Notes under the pieces: model-generated
Databases searched by the model: none
Seen by the model: only the letters and a program-made list of their open reading frames with translations
Told to the model about the DNA's origin: nothing
Part shown: one piece after another, positions 23,625-37,835 of the stretch
How positions within the stretch are numbered: the stretch's first letter is position 1
Layout: the number at the start of each line of letters is the position of its first letter
Assembly (NCBI GenBank): GCA_020465985.1
Contig: JAANYP010004818.1
Location: 28,866-92,865 of the forward strand
Origin: Centrapalus pauciflorus
Lineage: Eukaryota; Streptophyta; Magnoliopsida; Asterales; Asteraceae
Direction: 5' to 3'
DNA: 64,000 nucleotides
Position numbers and translations under genes: made by a program

Positions 23625-25461
23625 TTAATCCATGTTTAGCATACCAATATTTGACGCTAGAAAAGTGAATCTTCCTACATCAAAAGGTTTAGTAAAAAGA
23701 TCTGCTAACTGATCATCAGTATGAATTTTGGTAACTTGAATTAACTTCTTTTCATTACAATCCCGTATAAAATGAAATCTAATATCTATCTGTTTGGTCT
23801 TGGGAAACTTTACTGGATTTTGTACAATACTTATTGCACTTGAATTGTCAATATAAATAGGAGTAGATAGAAAGTTCATACCATAGTCTCTTAGTTGGTT
23901 CTGAATCCACATAACCTGAGAGCAACAGCTAGCAGCTGCAACATATTCTGCCTCAGTGGATGATGTGGATACTGTGGTTTGCTTCTTGCACTGCCAAGAG
24001 ACTAGTCTTGCTCCTAGATATTGACAACCTCCAGTTGTTGACTTCCTGTCTATATTGCAGCCTCCATAGTCACTGTCAGAATATGCTGTTAATTCAAGAG
24101 GAGAATCCTTAGGATACCATAGCCCAATTTTGGTTGGCCTTTTAGATATCTAAAGATCCTCTTAACAGCAAACAGGTGTGAGTCCTTTGGGGCACATTGG
24201 AACCTGGCAAAAACACAAACATCAAACATTATATCTGGTCTAGAAGATGTAAGATACATAAGTGAACCTTTGAAAGATCTGTACAAATGTATGTCCACAT
24301 CTACTCCTTCTTTATCTGCATCAAGCTGCTTTTGAGTGTCCATTGGAGTGCTTGCAATCTTTGTATCCTTGTACCCAAACTTCTCCAGAATGTCATTCAC
24401 ATACTTTGACTGACTGATGAAGAGACCAGTGGGCTTCTGCTTTATTTTCAATCCTAGAAAAAAATTTAATTCTCCCATTGAACTCGTCTAAAACTTTTTG
24501 TGCATCAAAGTCTCAAATTCCTTGCAAAGCATGTTATTGGTTGATCCAAAGATGATATCATCAACATAGATCTGAACAAGCAAGATCTCTGTTTTGATAG
24601 ACTTTGTGGACAATGTCTTGTCTAGAGTACCTCTCTTGAATCCATTCTGTAGTAAGTAGGAGGACAGAGTGTCATACCATGCTCTAGGAGCTTGGTGTAA
24701 CCCATAGAGTGTTTTATCTAACTTGTAGACTCTGTCAGGATACTTGTAGTCTTCAAACCCTGGAGGTTGACACACATAGACCTCCTCATCAATTGTACCA
24801 TATAGGAATGCAGACCTCTTTTGAATCCATTTTGTAGTAAGTCAAAAGATAGAGTGTCATACCATGCTCTAGGAGCTTGGTGTAACCCATAGAGTGCTTT
24901 ATCGAACTTGTAGACTCTGTCAAGATACTTGTAGTCTACAAACCTAGGACGTTGACACACATATATCTCCTCATCAGTTGAACCATATAGGAATGCAGAT
25001 TTTACATCCATTTGATACACATTGAACCCTTTGTAGCTTGCATAGTCTAAGAACAGTCTGATAGCTTCAATCCTTGCTACTGGAGTAAAGACATCATCAT
25101 AGTCTATTCCTTCTTCTTGAGTGTAACTTTGATCTACTAGCCTTGCTTTGTTCTTGATCACTATACCTCTTTCATCCTTTTTGTTCCTGAAAACCCATCT
25201 TGTACCAATTGCCCTCTTACCTTTAGGCAAATCAACCAGTTGCCACATATTCTGAATCTTGAACTGCAGTAGCTCTTCTTGCATGGCTTCAATCCAAGAT
25301 GGATCCTTCAGAGCCTCAGATGCCTTCTTTGGTTCTAGTTGTGACATAAAACTGGCATGTTCAAATGCAACTAGACTGAACTCAGGAACTGCTTCTTCAG
25401 AGACAGTTGTTTCCTTGTGGATCATATTCCTTGTCTGCACAGGTGTGCGTGGATCTCCCAT
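23625..25461 (-). pseudogene. Copia reverse transcriptase and RNase H
   Basis: Reverse transcriptase starts near 25461 with WIEAMQEELLQFKIQNMW and VARIEAIRLFLDYASYKGF. The catalytic motif YVDD (LLVQIYVDDIIFGST) lies near 24550. RNase H ends at 23625 with IYIDNSSAISIVQNP and ADLFTKPFDVGRF. A direct tandem duplication of about 183 bp (24629-24812 and 24813-24998) repeats the QAPRAWYDTL segment and shifts the frame, so the polymerase is destroyed. Stops also occur between 24089 and 23912. Confidence 0.85.
24629..24998. repeat. 183-bp tandem duplication inside the Copia polymerase
   Basis: Both copies run from a sequence like CTTGAATCCATTCTGTAGTAAG to the CACATA..CTCCTCATCA region, with several substitutions between them. 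The residues ALYGLHQAPRAWYDTL appear twice. Confidence 0.85.
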
Positions 25462-25566
25462 GATCTAGGTAAGTGGATGATATTTATGAACCCTAAGTGT
25501 AGGTTCACTTTCTATCTGAATTGTACTTCCAAGGTTGGTGTCATCACCTTCTGCACCACTTGATGA

Positions 25567-26860
25567 TTATGCTTCATGAGTAACAATTTGATCTGGGGTT
25601 GGGACTGTTTCCCTATTTGTTGGAGCTGTTACTTCAGGACTTAGGACTGGTACCTCAAACTCTGTACCTTTGTCTTGTTGGTCAATCAGGACCCCAGGTG
25701 GGTCACAAGTAAGAAGTGGTAGAATGGTGTACTCATCCCATTTATCAGAATCTTCAACAGTTTGAGTCTTTGTGCCAACAGTCTGAACTTTTGTGCTGGC
25801 AGCATGAGGATATGTACTTGCAGCATGAGAATCTGTGCTACCAGTTTGAACATTGTTTCCAACTGCTCCTGCAGAATACTCTTCAAAACTCATAGAATGT
25901 GTTAGTGAATCTTTATAAAACAACCAATCAGGACCAGTGCCTTTAACATTTGTAGTATTTTCATTAAACTCAACATTGGCACTTTCTTCAATGATTTTAG
26001 AAACACTATTATAGACTCTATAAGCTTTGCTCTGTGTGGAGTATCCTACAAAGAATCCTTCCTCAGACTTACTCTCAAACTTACCTAAGTGAGTTTTAGT
26101 ATACAGGATAGTACATGGACAACCAAAGGGTTTCAGGAAGTTAACTAAGGGAATCCTATGGTGAAACAACTCATATGGAGTTTTCTCTTGTGACTGGACT
26201 ACTTGGACCCTATTTAGAACATAACAGGCTATATTAACTGCCTCTGCCCAGAAGGTCATTGGCAATTTGGCATCAGCTAACATGGTTCTAGCAGCCTCTA
26301 TTAATGTTCTATTCTTCCTTTCAGCTACCCCATTTTGTTGTGGTGTTCTAGGTGCACTATACTGTTTTGCAATTCCTTTTCACTCATAGAAGCTGTTTAG
26401 TTCATGATTTTTAAATTCAATTCCATTGTCTGACCTGATGACCTTTACTTTCAAGTTAGATTGGTTTTCAATTTTTAGAATAAAGGATTGAACTAACTCA
26501 GCAGTCTCATCCTTAGTCCTAAGAAAATAGACCCATGTAAACCTGGTGAAATCATCAACAATGACTAAACAGTAAGCTCTTTTATTCAAACTCAAAACAG
26601 AAGTTGGACCAAAAAGATCCATATGAAGGAGATGTAATGCAGTTGAGATTGAATTTACATTTTTGGCCTTATGAGAAGTTTTGTGTTGCTTGCCTTTGAG
26701 GCAGGCTACACAATGATCATCACATATGAACTCCTATTGTGGTAAGCCTTTTACCAACTTATTTTTGACTAAAGCATTCATAGATTTGAGGTTCATGTGA
26801 CACATCCTTCTGTGACAAAGAGCAGACTCATTGGTTGATGCTTTGGATATTAAACAGCTT
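25567..26860 (-). pseudogene. Copia integrase
   Basis: The zinc-binding part (HMNLKSMNALVKNKLVKGLP, then CDDHCVACLKGKQ) is cut by a stop near 26733. The core follows with LLHMDLFGP (first Asp), VIRSDNGIEFKNHEL (second Asp) and, after another stop at 26380, GVAERKNRTLIEAARTML (catalytic Glu). The C-terminal part (26283-25567) has ACYVLNRV, KTPYELFHHRIP, FGCPCTILYT and GFFVGYSTQSKAYRVYN, then a long polar spacer. All three catalytic residues are visible, but stops separate them. Confidence 0.85.
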
Positions 26861-27338
26861 AAAGTATTTGCAGAAGATAATTTTTCAGTGTCCAAACAGT
26901 ATACATTGTTCTTTCTTGGTGTTCTAAGTAAAATAAGATTTTCAGGTATTTTAAAATCTTTGGAAAGGACAATGCATTCAGAGTCTGTAAACAGAACAAC
27001 ATTTTTTTATCACAAACTTGAGACACACTTAATAAATTATACTTCAGCTGTTCAACATACAGTACATCATTAAAGGTCACGTTACCTGCTTTGACAGTAT
27101 ATTTACCTGTCACCTTACCTCCTTTGGAGTTTCCTCCAAATGCAAGATATCCACCTTTAAAGCTTTTGAAATTTGACAAGCACTCAGAATTGCCTGTCAT
27201 GTGCCTAGAGCAGCCAGTGTCCACATGCCATCTTGTCTTATGTTGGTTCCTGTGGTTGCCCTGCACAAATAAAAGCTCAGTTAGTAGTGGAGGAAACCCA
27301 AACCAAGCTGGTTTTGGGTTGACCATGTGCATTAACAT
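26861..27338 (-). pseudogene. Copia aspartic protease
   Basis: The stretch RWHVDTGCSRHMTGNSE carries the catalytic Asp-Thr-Gly of a Copia protease, followed by LAFGGNSKGGKVTGKYTV and LKYNLLSVSQVCDKK, which are typical of the family. The stretch is open but separated from Gag by a stop at 27424, and downstream it merges into the integrase zinc region. It would cleave the polyprotein. Confidence 0.8.
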
Positions 27339-27423
27339 AACTAAATACTGTTTGTGTCTTTTTAAACTTAGTGAGATCCACTGGGGGATTCTGTGATGAG
27401 TATTTAGTTATAACATGAGGTGT

Positions 27424-30003
27424 CTAGTTGTTCTTTCTAATTTTTGCTTTAACAGTCTTAAATGATCCACTACCAGTTCCAGTTTTTGTTTTAGCAGTTG
27501 GAAATGTATGTTGATTGTTACCAGCTTCAGATTTTACACTACCAGTTCCAACTTTTGGCTTAACAGTTCCAGCTTTTACATCAGCAGTTGGAACTGTGTT
27601 TTTACCTTTAACACACCATTCCTGTTTGACACTCAGTTTAGGTTTATTTAAAGCTTGTTTTCTTAACACAGGCTGCCTTTTGTTGACCTTTACAAACCTG
27701 TGCTCAATTGTGTGCTTTGGAACTGGTGTGGCAAGTTTTGAAGTCTTTAAAGCTTTTGGCTTTTGTGAAACAGATTGTTTTTGAAACACAGTTTTCCTTT
27801 CACCAACTGGCTTATAAAGACATCGGTTGGCCAAATAGTTTTTTCTGCCACAGTGAAAACATCTTTTGACTGTTTTGATTGGACAACCAGTTTTGTGTGA
27901 CCAGAACTGATTCTTGTTCCTTTGATTTCCCCTCACCTGCTGCTGTGTGGGAAACTTTTGTACACCATGTTTTTGGCATGTGCACACTGGAACATTTTTA
28001 CCCTTTTTACCTGCCTCGGAAGAGGATGCAAAATTACAGTTAGAAGGTACAGAGACATTTGAAGCATGCATGTGTTCACTCATCTTCTCTTTACCTTTCA
28101 AATTGTTAGACTTATTCTTCATGCTGTTTGTTTCTTCCCTTATGCTGTTGGCTCTAATAGGGTTAGAAACTAGGGTTACAATGGGTTCAATCATGGTTTT
28201 GGGATTACCCTCATCTTCCTCATAATTACTATCTACATTAGTAACCAGTCCATCTACCAACTTAGGCTTATCCTCAAGGACAGGATCTACAGTCTTCATC
28301 TTTTCATCTAGGGGTTCATTCACAAGACTATCAAGAACTTCACTCATAGGATGAATGTATTTGTTATTGTAAGGAGGTGGGGTGGCATTGTATCCTATTC
28401 CTTCCTTAGGATTTAGTTGAGATATTACCCTATCTTTGAACTGAACTTCCATTAGGTGTTCTAACTTTTGATTGGCTAACTTGAAGTTACCCAAATCTGT
28501 TTATACTCTCTACTTTCTTGTGAGCTTCCATCACCCTTTGTTCAGCCTCTTCTAGTTTCTTATTGAGGGTCTCTATTTTCTCATCAAGTTCCTTTTTCTA
28601 TTACTCATGATATGTCCTATCATGTCCCATTTGAATCTCATTATCTTTATAGTCATTGATCTGTTTTTCAAGATCCTCTATTGCTTGCATATACTCATAC
28701 CTCCTCTCTTCCATCTTAGCTAGCGTTTTACACATGCTTTCATTATGATCTCTGTATTTTTTAACCATATTTTTACATGCTTAGGAGCAGAGTTTAGCAT
28801 TTACCTTAGATGGTAGGTCAGTGGAAGTGGCACTTGTAGTTTCTGCCATAAGAGCTTGATTCTGGTACTCCTCTTCTGTCTGATCACTCCAGTAAAAAAA
28901 CAGTGTCCTCTTGTGAAACAAGAGGCTGTGAAGATTGTGTTTGACTGGTATGTTGGGTTCTTGGTTAATGCTGACTATGTGATCTACACTCTCTAGCAAA
29001 GTGTCCAAGTTTGTGACGCTTGAAGCATTCAACCCTTGACTTGTCAAAGGTTGGCTTGCCTTCTGGTCTGGCTTGAAAGTTTGTCCTGTCAATTTTTTTG
29101 AGAAACCTCTTAGCCCACATTGTTAGTGTGGCATCTTGCCACTTTAAATCCATCTACTCTAGATCATGTGGATGAATTTGTTCCAGATCCTCAGGATTGA
29201 GGGCAAACAGTCCATCACTTGCAACAAATGCCTCATAATTGACCACAGAAGTGTTGTCATCAGTACCTGTAAAAGAATCACAGCAGTTTGATTTATCATT
29301 AGATGTAGAGGATAATAGAGCAGTGTTTTGATTATAAGAAAATGTTTTCTTTTTATTCTCTCTTTCAGACTCAAACACTCTCAAGCTGTTGTAGAGATCA
29401 TCCAACTCTCTTTCATCTAGAGTGTCCTTTGTTCTCCATTGTGCAGCATACACTGTCCATTCTTCACCAAGAGACCTGAGGAACTTTCTGTTTACCTCAT
29501 CTTGATCCAGGCAAACCTTAGCACTCTCCAATTCACCTATCAACTTATTAAACCTATCAAAGATTTGAGTAAGGTTTTCTTTCTTTCCACCAGAAAAATT
29601 CTCATACTGCTGTTTTAAAAGATCCTTTTGATTTCTTTTTGTGCTAGCATTGCCATCAATTCTTTTCTCTAAAGCAAGCCATCAAGAAGGAGCAGTATAG
29701 AATATTTTAAACAGATGTTGATAAGCATTAGGAATAGCTATCTGTAAAAATAGTGAGAGCTTTGACTTCATTCATTCTAGCCTTTCACTCAATCTCAGTT
29801 TTAGGAGGTGTTCTTTTAGGTTTGCCTTCAGCATCAAGTTCAAGATCAACTGCAGGAGGATTTTCAACAGATTCCCATAGGGCATAGTCAATAAATTGAA
29901 TGTGTTGTTGAATCCTGAGTTTCCACGTCTCGAACTCAGTGGGTTTGAGCATAGGCACTTTGAGTCCTTGCCCAGATCCACTACTGCTGCCATCAAACTC
30001 CAT
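27424..30003 (-). pseudogene. Copia Gag of Sirevirus type
   Basis: The N-terminus is MEFDGSSSGSGQGLKVPMLK with WKLRIQQHIQFIDYALWE, a Copia Gag start. The middle (29543-29154) has RKFLRSLGEEWTVYAAQWRT. The first knuckle reads CFKRHKLGHFAREC with Arg in place of the second Cys; the second reads CFHCGRKNYLANRC with Tyr in place of His. A long coiled-coil-like part lies at about 28770-28510. The 356-residue stretch at 28494-27424 is Lys-rich. Frame changes at about 29780, 28960 and 28500 and several stops break it. Both knuckles lack one zinc ligand. Confidence 0.8.
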
Positions 30004-30086
30004 TGCTGAAAAGTTTTTGAAAGATTTAGATATTTAAAGAAGAAAGTTTCTGACTTTGAAAACAGATAATAAAAACAGAACCAATG

Positions 30087-30098
30087 GCTCTGATACCA
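30087..30098 (-). other. Primer binding site, iMet type
   Basis: The minus strand reads TGGTATCAGAGC two bases inside the 5' LTR. This sets the LTR edge at 30101. Confidence 0.85.
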
Positions 30099-30100
30099 CT

Positions 30101-30743
30101 TGTCAAGATCAAATCACCTAAGATTAACTGGTTTGAATAAATCAGAGATAAACAAATAATATTGTTTTGAATCAAAGTCCAATTAAGAAGTTTACGGAAT
30201 AACACTTAATTGTTTTAGAGAAAACTTTCAGAACAATAAGAATAGAACAATTTAAATCAGTAAACAGAATTAATACGAAAACCTTTGTATTACCAACCAC
30301 TGATTACAAGAACCTCTAATCTGTTTGATTAGACGAAGAACACAAATTGTTCTTAGGGTTTTACAACCTTAGAGGCTTGAGAAACTTAATCAGAATACTA
30401 GTTACAATTTTAATTGCTAAGCACCGGTTACATAAAAAAAGACCTAGTCTATCTCTTTTTATAACCTTCTGATTTCTTTCCTTGACAATCTGCGATTTCT
30501 CTTGAGTAGATATCTTTGGAAGATATTCAAATCTTGAAATCTTTATGACTTCCTGATATGTAGCACTTTCTGTCATCAACATCTGAAACAGCTTGAACTT
30601 TAACTCTAGCAGCTTGAACATTTTGCACTAGCAGCTCGAGTTTCTTGAACTAGCAGCTTGAACTTTGTAATTACACAAGAATACTACTAACAGTTTAAGA
30701 CATCCTAACTAACAGCTTGACATACTTAGATTATTTCCCAACA
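30101..30743 (-). repeat. 5' LTR of the Sirevirus-like element, 643 bp
   Basis: On the minus strand it starts TGTTGGGAAATAATC and ends GATCTTGACA. A 22-bp repeat on AGCAGCTTGAAC occurs about four times at 30589-30680. Confidence 0.8.
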
Positions 30744-33090
<2,347 letters not shown>

Positions 33091-33914
33091 ATGTTCCTGA
33101 CAAGTTCAATCATCCGTACGAGTTGGTTGATGATCGTTCATTATTGATCAAGGGTTTGTTTATTTTCTAAGTATTTATGTTTTCCGTTAGTTTATTATTG
33201 TAACGAACGATATGTTTTATTTAGTTTTCTGTGTAATTATTATTTAAAAGATGTTGTTCCGTTCGTTTCTATTTACATCTTTATTGCATGATGAGTCGTA
33301 GCCGTGTAACATGCTGTGCCGAGCTCATTAGATTAGGAGTTAAGACAGACTGTGAACGTGACACGATTCGTGCCCAAAATATGGATTGCGATAGATTTGA
33401 GTGTCATAACTATGTCTATGTGGTTAGGTTACAAAGATAATTAATCGGAATCGTAAATAATTAAGTTATTAGCAAGCCTAGATCGATAATCCATAATTCC
33501 ACCCAAACCCTAAATCCGAAGTCGTTGGTGTTCTTACTTCTTTCTTTAAGTTTTCTTATGAAAGCTATAATTATTACAAGCATTCTGCACGTGAGTAATT
33601 TTTTGATTATGTAATGTTCATCATTTGAATTGGTTCACTCTACCAATCTAACAGTTTGATGTTTTATTGTATTATGATAAATATTCACAATTAGTCACTG
33701 TCTAAATAGATGTTATGAATAATTGTATGTTTAATAAAGTTAATTGTGCAAACCACTGTTCAAAGTTAGTCACTGTTTTTTGATTATGCAAACCAGTAAT
33801 TACATATTCACACAAAGGTTTTTTGATTCACGGTTATTGAATGTGATAATTGATTGTGAGTAGCTAATATGTTGTATCAGCATTATAAATTAGTACGCAA
33901 CATGTTATGAGGAT
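33091..33914. other. Sequence between Gypsy LTR and FRS remains
   Basis: A short open stretch just after the LTR (NVPDKFNHPYELVDDRSLL, 33093-33150) followed by a possible GT donor could be an exon, but I do not recognise it. The rest is AT-rich and may be the first intron or upstream region of the FRS gene. Confidence 0.35.
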
Positions 33915-34569
33915 GTGGGTGAGGAAACGTCGAACATTGATAACTCACTAGGAGGAACGAAATACTATACACCAATTGTCCCGGAAGAAATAAAGTTTGC
34001 AGAACTTATGGTACGTGTTTAAAACTATCGACGGAGGAATACATTTTTACGAAAGTTATGCACGTGTATGTGGCTTCGAGGTACGTAAGTCAACACAAAA
34101 GAAAGGTGTAAATGGAGAAGTTAAACTACGAGTAATTCTATGTGCAAAGGCTGGATATCCTCACAAAAGTAACAAACCAAACTTGTCAAGTGACAAACCC
34201 AAACGTTCCGTACCATCCATCAAAAGTGGATGTGGTGCACAAGTCCGTTTCCGTTCTACGAATATAGGTATGGTTTGAGATATATCGATTAAATGTGGCA
34301 CACAACCATTGTCTTGTTCCTGCTGATGAGGCTTATCTAATGCGTTGTTATCGAAAGCTGACTTATGAATTAACATCATATCATGATACATCAAGCAACG
34401 AACATCAACATTGGCCCTGTGAATACATTTAAGTTTTGCAAGGAAAGGGCTAGTGGATATGAACATGTCGGGGCGTCGAGAACGGAATTCAAAAACTTCA
34501 AACGAGACTTGAATTGTTATATAGGAGATAGTGATGCACAAATGGTCGTTGACAAGTACACTAAGAAAG
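33915..34569 (+). pseudogene. FAR1-related sequence (FRS) gene, N-terminal DNA-binding part
   Basis: The block 33997-34278 encodes GIHFYESYARVCGFEVRKST and SIKSGCGAQVRF, which is the FAR1 DNA-binding domain. Further on, in shifted frames, come YRLNVAHNHCLVPADEAYL, SGYEHVGASRTEFKNF and RDLNCYIGDSDAQMVVDKY. These are successive parts of plant FAR1/FHY3-family proteins, transcription regulators derived from MULE transposases. Stops occur after NIGMV at 34279 and within 34400-34450. The exon is cut at 34569 by a Copia insertion and continues after 37835. Confidence 0.8.
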
Positions 34570-34901
34570 TGTTGGGAAAGTGGTCCCGAAAACACTAATA
34601 AACTTGCACAGGATCGAAATAATCAAACTAATATTCTTTTATTGATCAAACTGAAATTCACACACTACAATATTGAAATAAGGTTCCTATTTATACTAGT
34701 CTTAAGAGGTGCGACGAAAGGTTGCAACTCTTCATGGAACCCTTTCACGAATGGTTATGTCTTTTCGAATAGACACACCCCTTCGGTTTTAACTAAGTGC
34801 TATTTGATCCTTGCACTTTCTATAATTACATAAACAATACAATACTTAAACTATTTACATAATAAATCCTATACTTTATGTTTTTGTCATTATTTCCAAC
34901 A
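34570..34901 (-). repeat. 3' LTR of the Copia TR-GAG
   Basis: Plus strand TGTTGGGAAAG to TTATTTCCAACA. The adjacent TTCCCCCCT at 34902-34910 is the complement of the polypurine tract. Confidence 0.92.
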
Positions 34902-34939
34902 TTCCCCCCTAATGACAAAACAGTAATCCTTGAGCAATC

Positions 34940-35853
34940 TTACTCAGTGTTGATTCCTTCTTCATCTTCTTGTACTTCTTCATTATCTTTAAAATCTTGT
35001 AAACTTGAACTTGCAAATAAGAGAGTTGGTTCTAAATCTTCTTCAACCAAATTCGACTCTTCTAGTCTTTGAAATCTTCGAGTTCCTTCACGGAAATGTG
35101 AGGCATAATGTCCATATTTATTGCAGTTGTAGCATTTTATTTTGCTGAAATCTCTTGTGTTTGTAATGACGTTCACGGCCAGTATTGTTGTCGTGTGTCA
35201 ACAAGAGCTTGTCTAGACTTTCGGCATGCTTGTTTTTCTTGAATTTCACCCTTTCTTCAAAGGTTTCCAATCTTCCAATAGTCTCATCCAGTGTCATTGT
35301 GTCTAGATCAGAGAATTGCTCGATTGATGCAACAATTTGTATATACTTTTCTGGTGCAGAATTTAGAATCTTCCGCACAAGGGTTTGGTTATCAATTGTT
35401 GTTCCGAGGCTGGTCATCCTTGAGATAATACTTGTCAATTTCGTGGTGAATGAATCAATAGACTCTTCTTCCTCCATTTGTAGTGCTTCAAATTCTGATC
35501 TAAGAGTTTGTAGTCTTGCCTTTTGAACTTGATCTATGCCGATATTTCTAATCTTCAACGTATCCCACATTTCTTTTGCAGTTTTGCAATTTGCTACTTG
35601 TAGTATTAGATCTTCAGGTAATGCTTGAAACAAATATTCAATCGTAGTCTTGTCTCTTTTATCATCTGGTTGAGTTTGAGGGGTAGGTTCAACCATATCC
35701 CAGAGACTATTTGCTTGTAGTATGGTTCTCATTCTAATGGACCATATGGTATAGTTTGTTGAATTTAATAATGGACATTGAAAAACGGTTAAGGATCCTG
35801 GATCCCGGATCCTTAACTTGATTACTTTGATCACCTTTTGGATTTTCTCCCAT
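34940..35853 (-). pseudogene. Copia Gag of the TR-GAG element
   Basis: The likely start is MGENPKGDQSNQ (codon at 35853). A small repeat of GGATCC near 35790-35815 shifts the frame into the 238-residue main stretch. That contains FQCPLLNSTNYTIWSIRM, the usual Copia Gag opening, then WDMVEPTPQ, LFQALPEDLILQVANCKTA and LDKLLLTHDN. A second frameshift near 35150 leads to the knuckle CYNCNKYGHYASHF, where the last Cys is replaced by Phe, and an acidic tail. The protein would package RNA. The frame changes and lost ligand indicate it is no longer functional. Confidence 0.8.
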
Positions 35854-36004
35854 AATCTTTTTCTTAAAAAACTTAAACTTTTATAAAACTTTAAATACTT
35901 GAATCTTAAAAACCTTAAAAACTTTAAATCTTTAAATCTTTAAAACTTTAGATTTTCAAACTTTTATTAAATCTAAAACTTGAGATGAAACTTAAAACTT
36001 AATA

Positions 36005-36255
36005 AACTTGTATATGTGTTAAACCTCGCATATACTTATAAAACTTGGATGTGTGTCAAACCTTACACATATAAACACTTAAAACTTGTATGTGTGTTAA
36101 ACCTCACATATACTAAATACTTTAAAAACTTGTATGTGTGTCAAACCTTACACATACCAAAAACTTAAAAACTTGTATATGTGTTAAACCTCACATATAT
36201 ACTAAAAACACTTATAAAACCACTTCTATGTGCTTCAATCCTCACACACACATAA
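36005..36255. repeat. Array of six hairpin-forming units, period about 40-45 bp
   Basis: Each unit is ACTTG followed by an inverted repeat around the loop TTAAACCT or TCAAACCT, for example GTATATGTG with CACATATAC. It lies between the primer site and the gag start, that is, in the transcript leader. The stems vary, yet units 4 and 5 keep pairing through paired changes (G:C against A:T). Confidence 0.8.
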
Positions 36256-37485
36256 AACTTCAAAACACGTGTACACTTAAAAACTTAAAATCACTTGAAT
36301 AAAACTTCTATAAGTTATGTTATAAAAAACATAAACCGATAATAAACTATAAGTTATGTTATAATTTATTTTCTCATGAAACCTAATTTTATTATAAGTT
36401 ACGTTATAATAAAATTAAAAACTAAGGTTTTTTTATCTAATTTTATTTTCTAATAATAAAATTAAAACAAGGTATTAAGAATGATAATACCTAACCTTTT
36501 GTTTCTTGGGCTTCCTGCTTGTGGGCTGGCTGGACTCCTCTCTTTGTTCAATTCTTTGTTGACTGTAACAAACCCTTTCTTTGAAAGTTTCTAAGTTTCT
36601 TTACTGAAAGTCTGAAAACGTTGTACTGCTGTTATTCCAATTCTCTCTTGGCAGTAAACTCTTTGGGCCTCCCTTTAACTCATTCTTTTGGGCCTGTTTA
36701 ATTTTCTTTAACTCCCCTGGCTTTCTTCTGCGTTCGTAATTTTGTTTCTGCCTTTTCTCACTGAACCGGTGCGAGTTTCTCTTCCAATCGCTGCCTTGAT
36801 GAAACAATGTAACCCTCTATTGAAGGTGCACTGCCTCTTCTATAACCACTCGAACTTCTTAATTGATGGCTAGGGTTTCTTCTAATTTGTTGCTTTCAGT
36901 AAGAACTTATGGTGTCAGATATGGTGGCAAGTCGTAAAAACCCTAATTGTTGCCTAAGATTTCTGCTCAATCGCTGGTGGTTGATGGGTTTGGATTTGAA
37001 CCCTAATCGTTGCTTCTATTTTGGATAGTGGCGATTGGTGGTTGTATGGTTGCGATTGGTGGTGGTTCTGTCCGTGGGTTTCTCCTACGATGGTGGCACT
37101 TATCTCTGTGGACAATTCTACGGTGGTGCCTCTGGAATCAGGTTCTATTCTTCTGATTCTTGTTGCCTTCGATTTCAGTATGCTACTGTTGAATTCTAGG
37201 GTTTACTTAATATCTATGAAATGCGATAGGGCTTACTGTTACTTCTCTCATAAGAATCGTTGCTTTGATTTTTGCCTTCGGTTTCTGTGGGTTTGCCTAC
37301 TGTTGGGAATTTTTGATTTCAATTCCTATTGAAATCTGGAACAAAACTTGATGAATTGGTGCCGGGTGTTTGTAGAACTAATCCTGTGTTCTGCCGCCCT
37401 TTGGTACTGATGATGATTCCCTTCTGGTGTAATTCTTTGATCGACCGGTAAATGATGAAATCCGAATGGTTTGATTAAGCCTGGT

Positions 37486-37497
37486 GCTCTGATACCA
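37486..37497 (-). other. Primer binding site, iMet type
   Basis: The minus strand reads TGGTATCAGAGC two bases inside the 5' LTR of the Copia TR-GAG. Confidence 0.88.
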
Positions 37498-37499
37498 AA

Positions 37500-37830
37500 T
37501 GTTGGGAAAATGGTCCGAAAACACTAATGAACTTGCACAGGATCGAAATAATCAAACTAATATTCTTTTATTGATCAAACTGAAATTCACACACTACAAT
37601 ATTGAAATAAGGTTCCTATTTATACTAGTCTTAAGAGGTGCGATGAAAGGTTGCAACTCTTCATGGAACCCTTTCACGAATGTTTATGTCTTTTCGAATA
37701 GACACACCCCTTCGGTTTTAACTAAGTGCTATTTGGTCCTTGCACTTTCTATAATTACATAAACAATACAATACTTAAACTATTTACATAATAAATCCTA
37801 TACTTTATGTTTTTGTCATTATTTCCAACA
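37500..37830 (-). repeat. 5' LTR of the Copia TR-GAG
   Basis: Plus strand TGTTGGGAAAATGG to ATTTCCAACA; nearly identical to 34570-34901, with about six substitutions and one single-base gap. Confidence 0.92.
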
Positions 37831-37835
37831 GAAAG

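Larger units (their letters stand above)
21219..30743 (-). mobile_element. Sirevirus-like Ty1/Copia retrotransposon, 3' LTR lost
   Basis: Reading on the minus strand: 5' LTR (30743-30101), iMet primer site, Gag with two knuckles, protease, integrase before reverse transcriptase (the Copia order), RNase H, and then an extra third ORF. The large coiled-coil Gag and the third ORF resemble the Sirevirus group. No 3' LTR is present; the third ORF ends against a Gypsy LTR fragment near 21218. Many stops and frame changes show it is dead. Confidence 0.85.
34570..37830 (-). mobile_element. Ty1/Copia TR-GAG element, 3261 bp, in an FRS exon
   Basis: LTRs at 34570-34901 (332 bp) and 37500-37830 (331 bp) differ at only a handful of bases. 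A perfect 5-bp duplication GAAAG flanks the element (34565-34569 and 37831-37835). An iMet primer site, a polypurine tract and a Gag gene are present; no pol is found. The near-identical LTRs point to a fairly recent insertion relative to the other elements here. Confidence 0.93.

Noticed and set aside
36005..36255. CRISPR-like reading of the hairpin array
   Set aside because: Spacers are short and similar to each other and the array lies in a plant retrotransposon leader.
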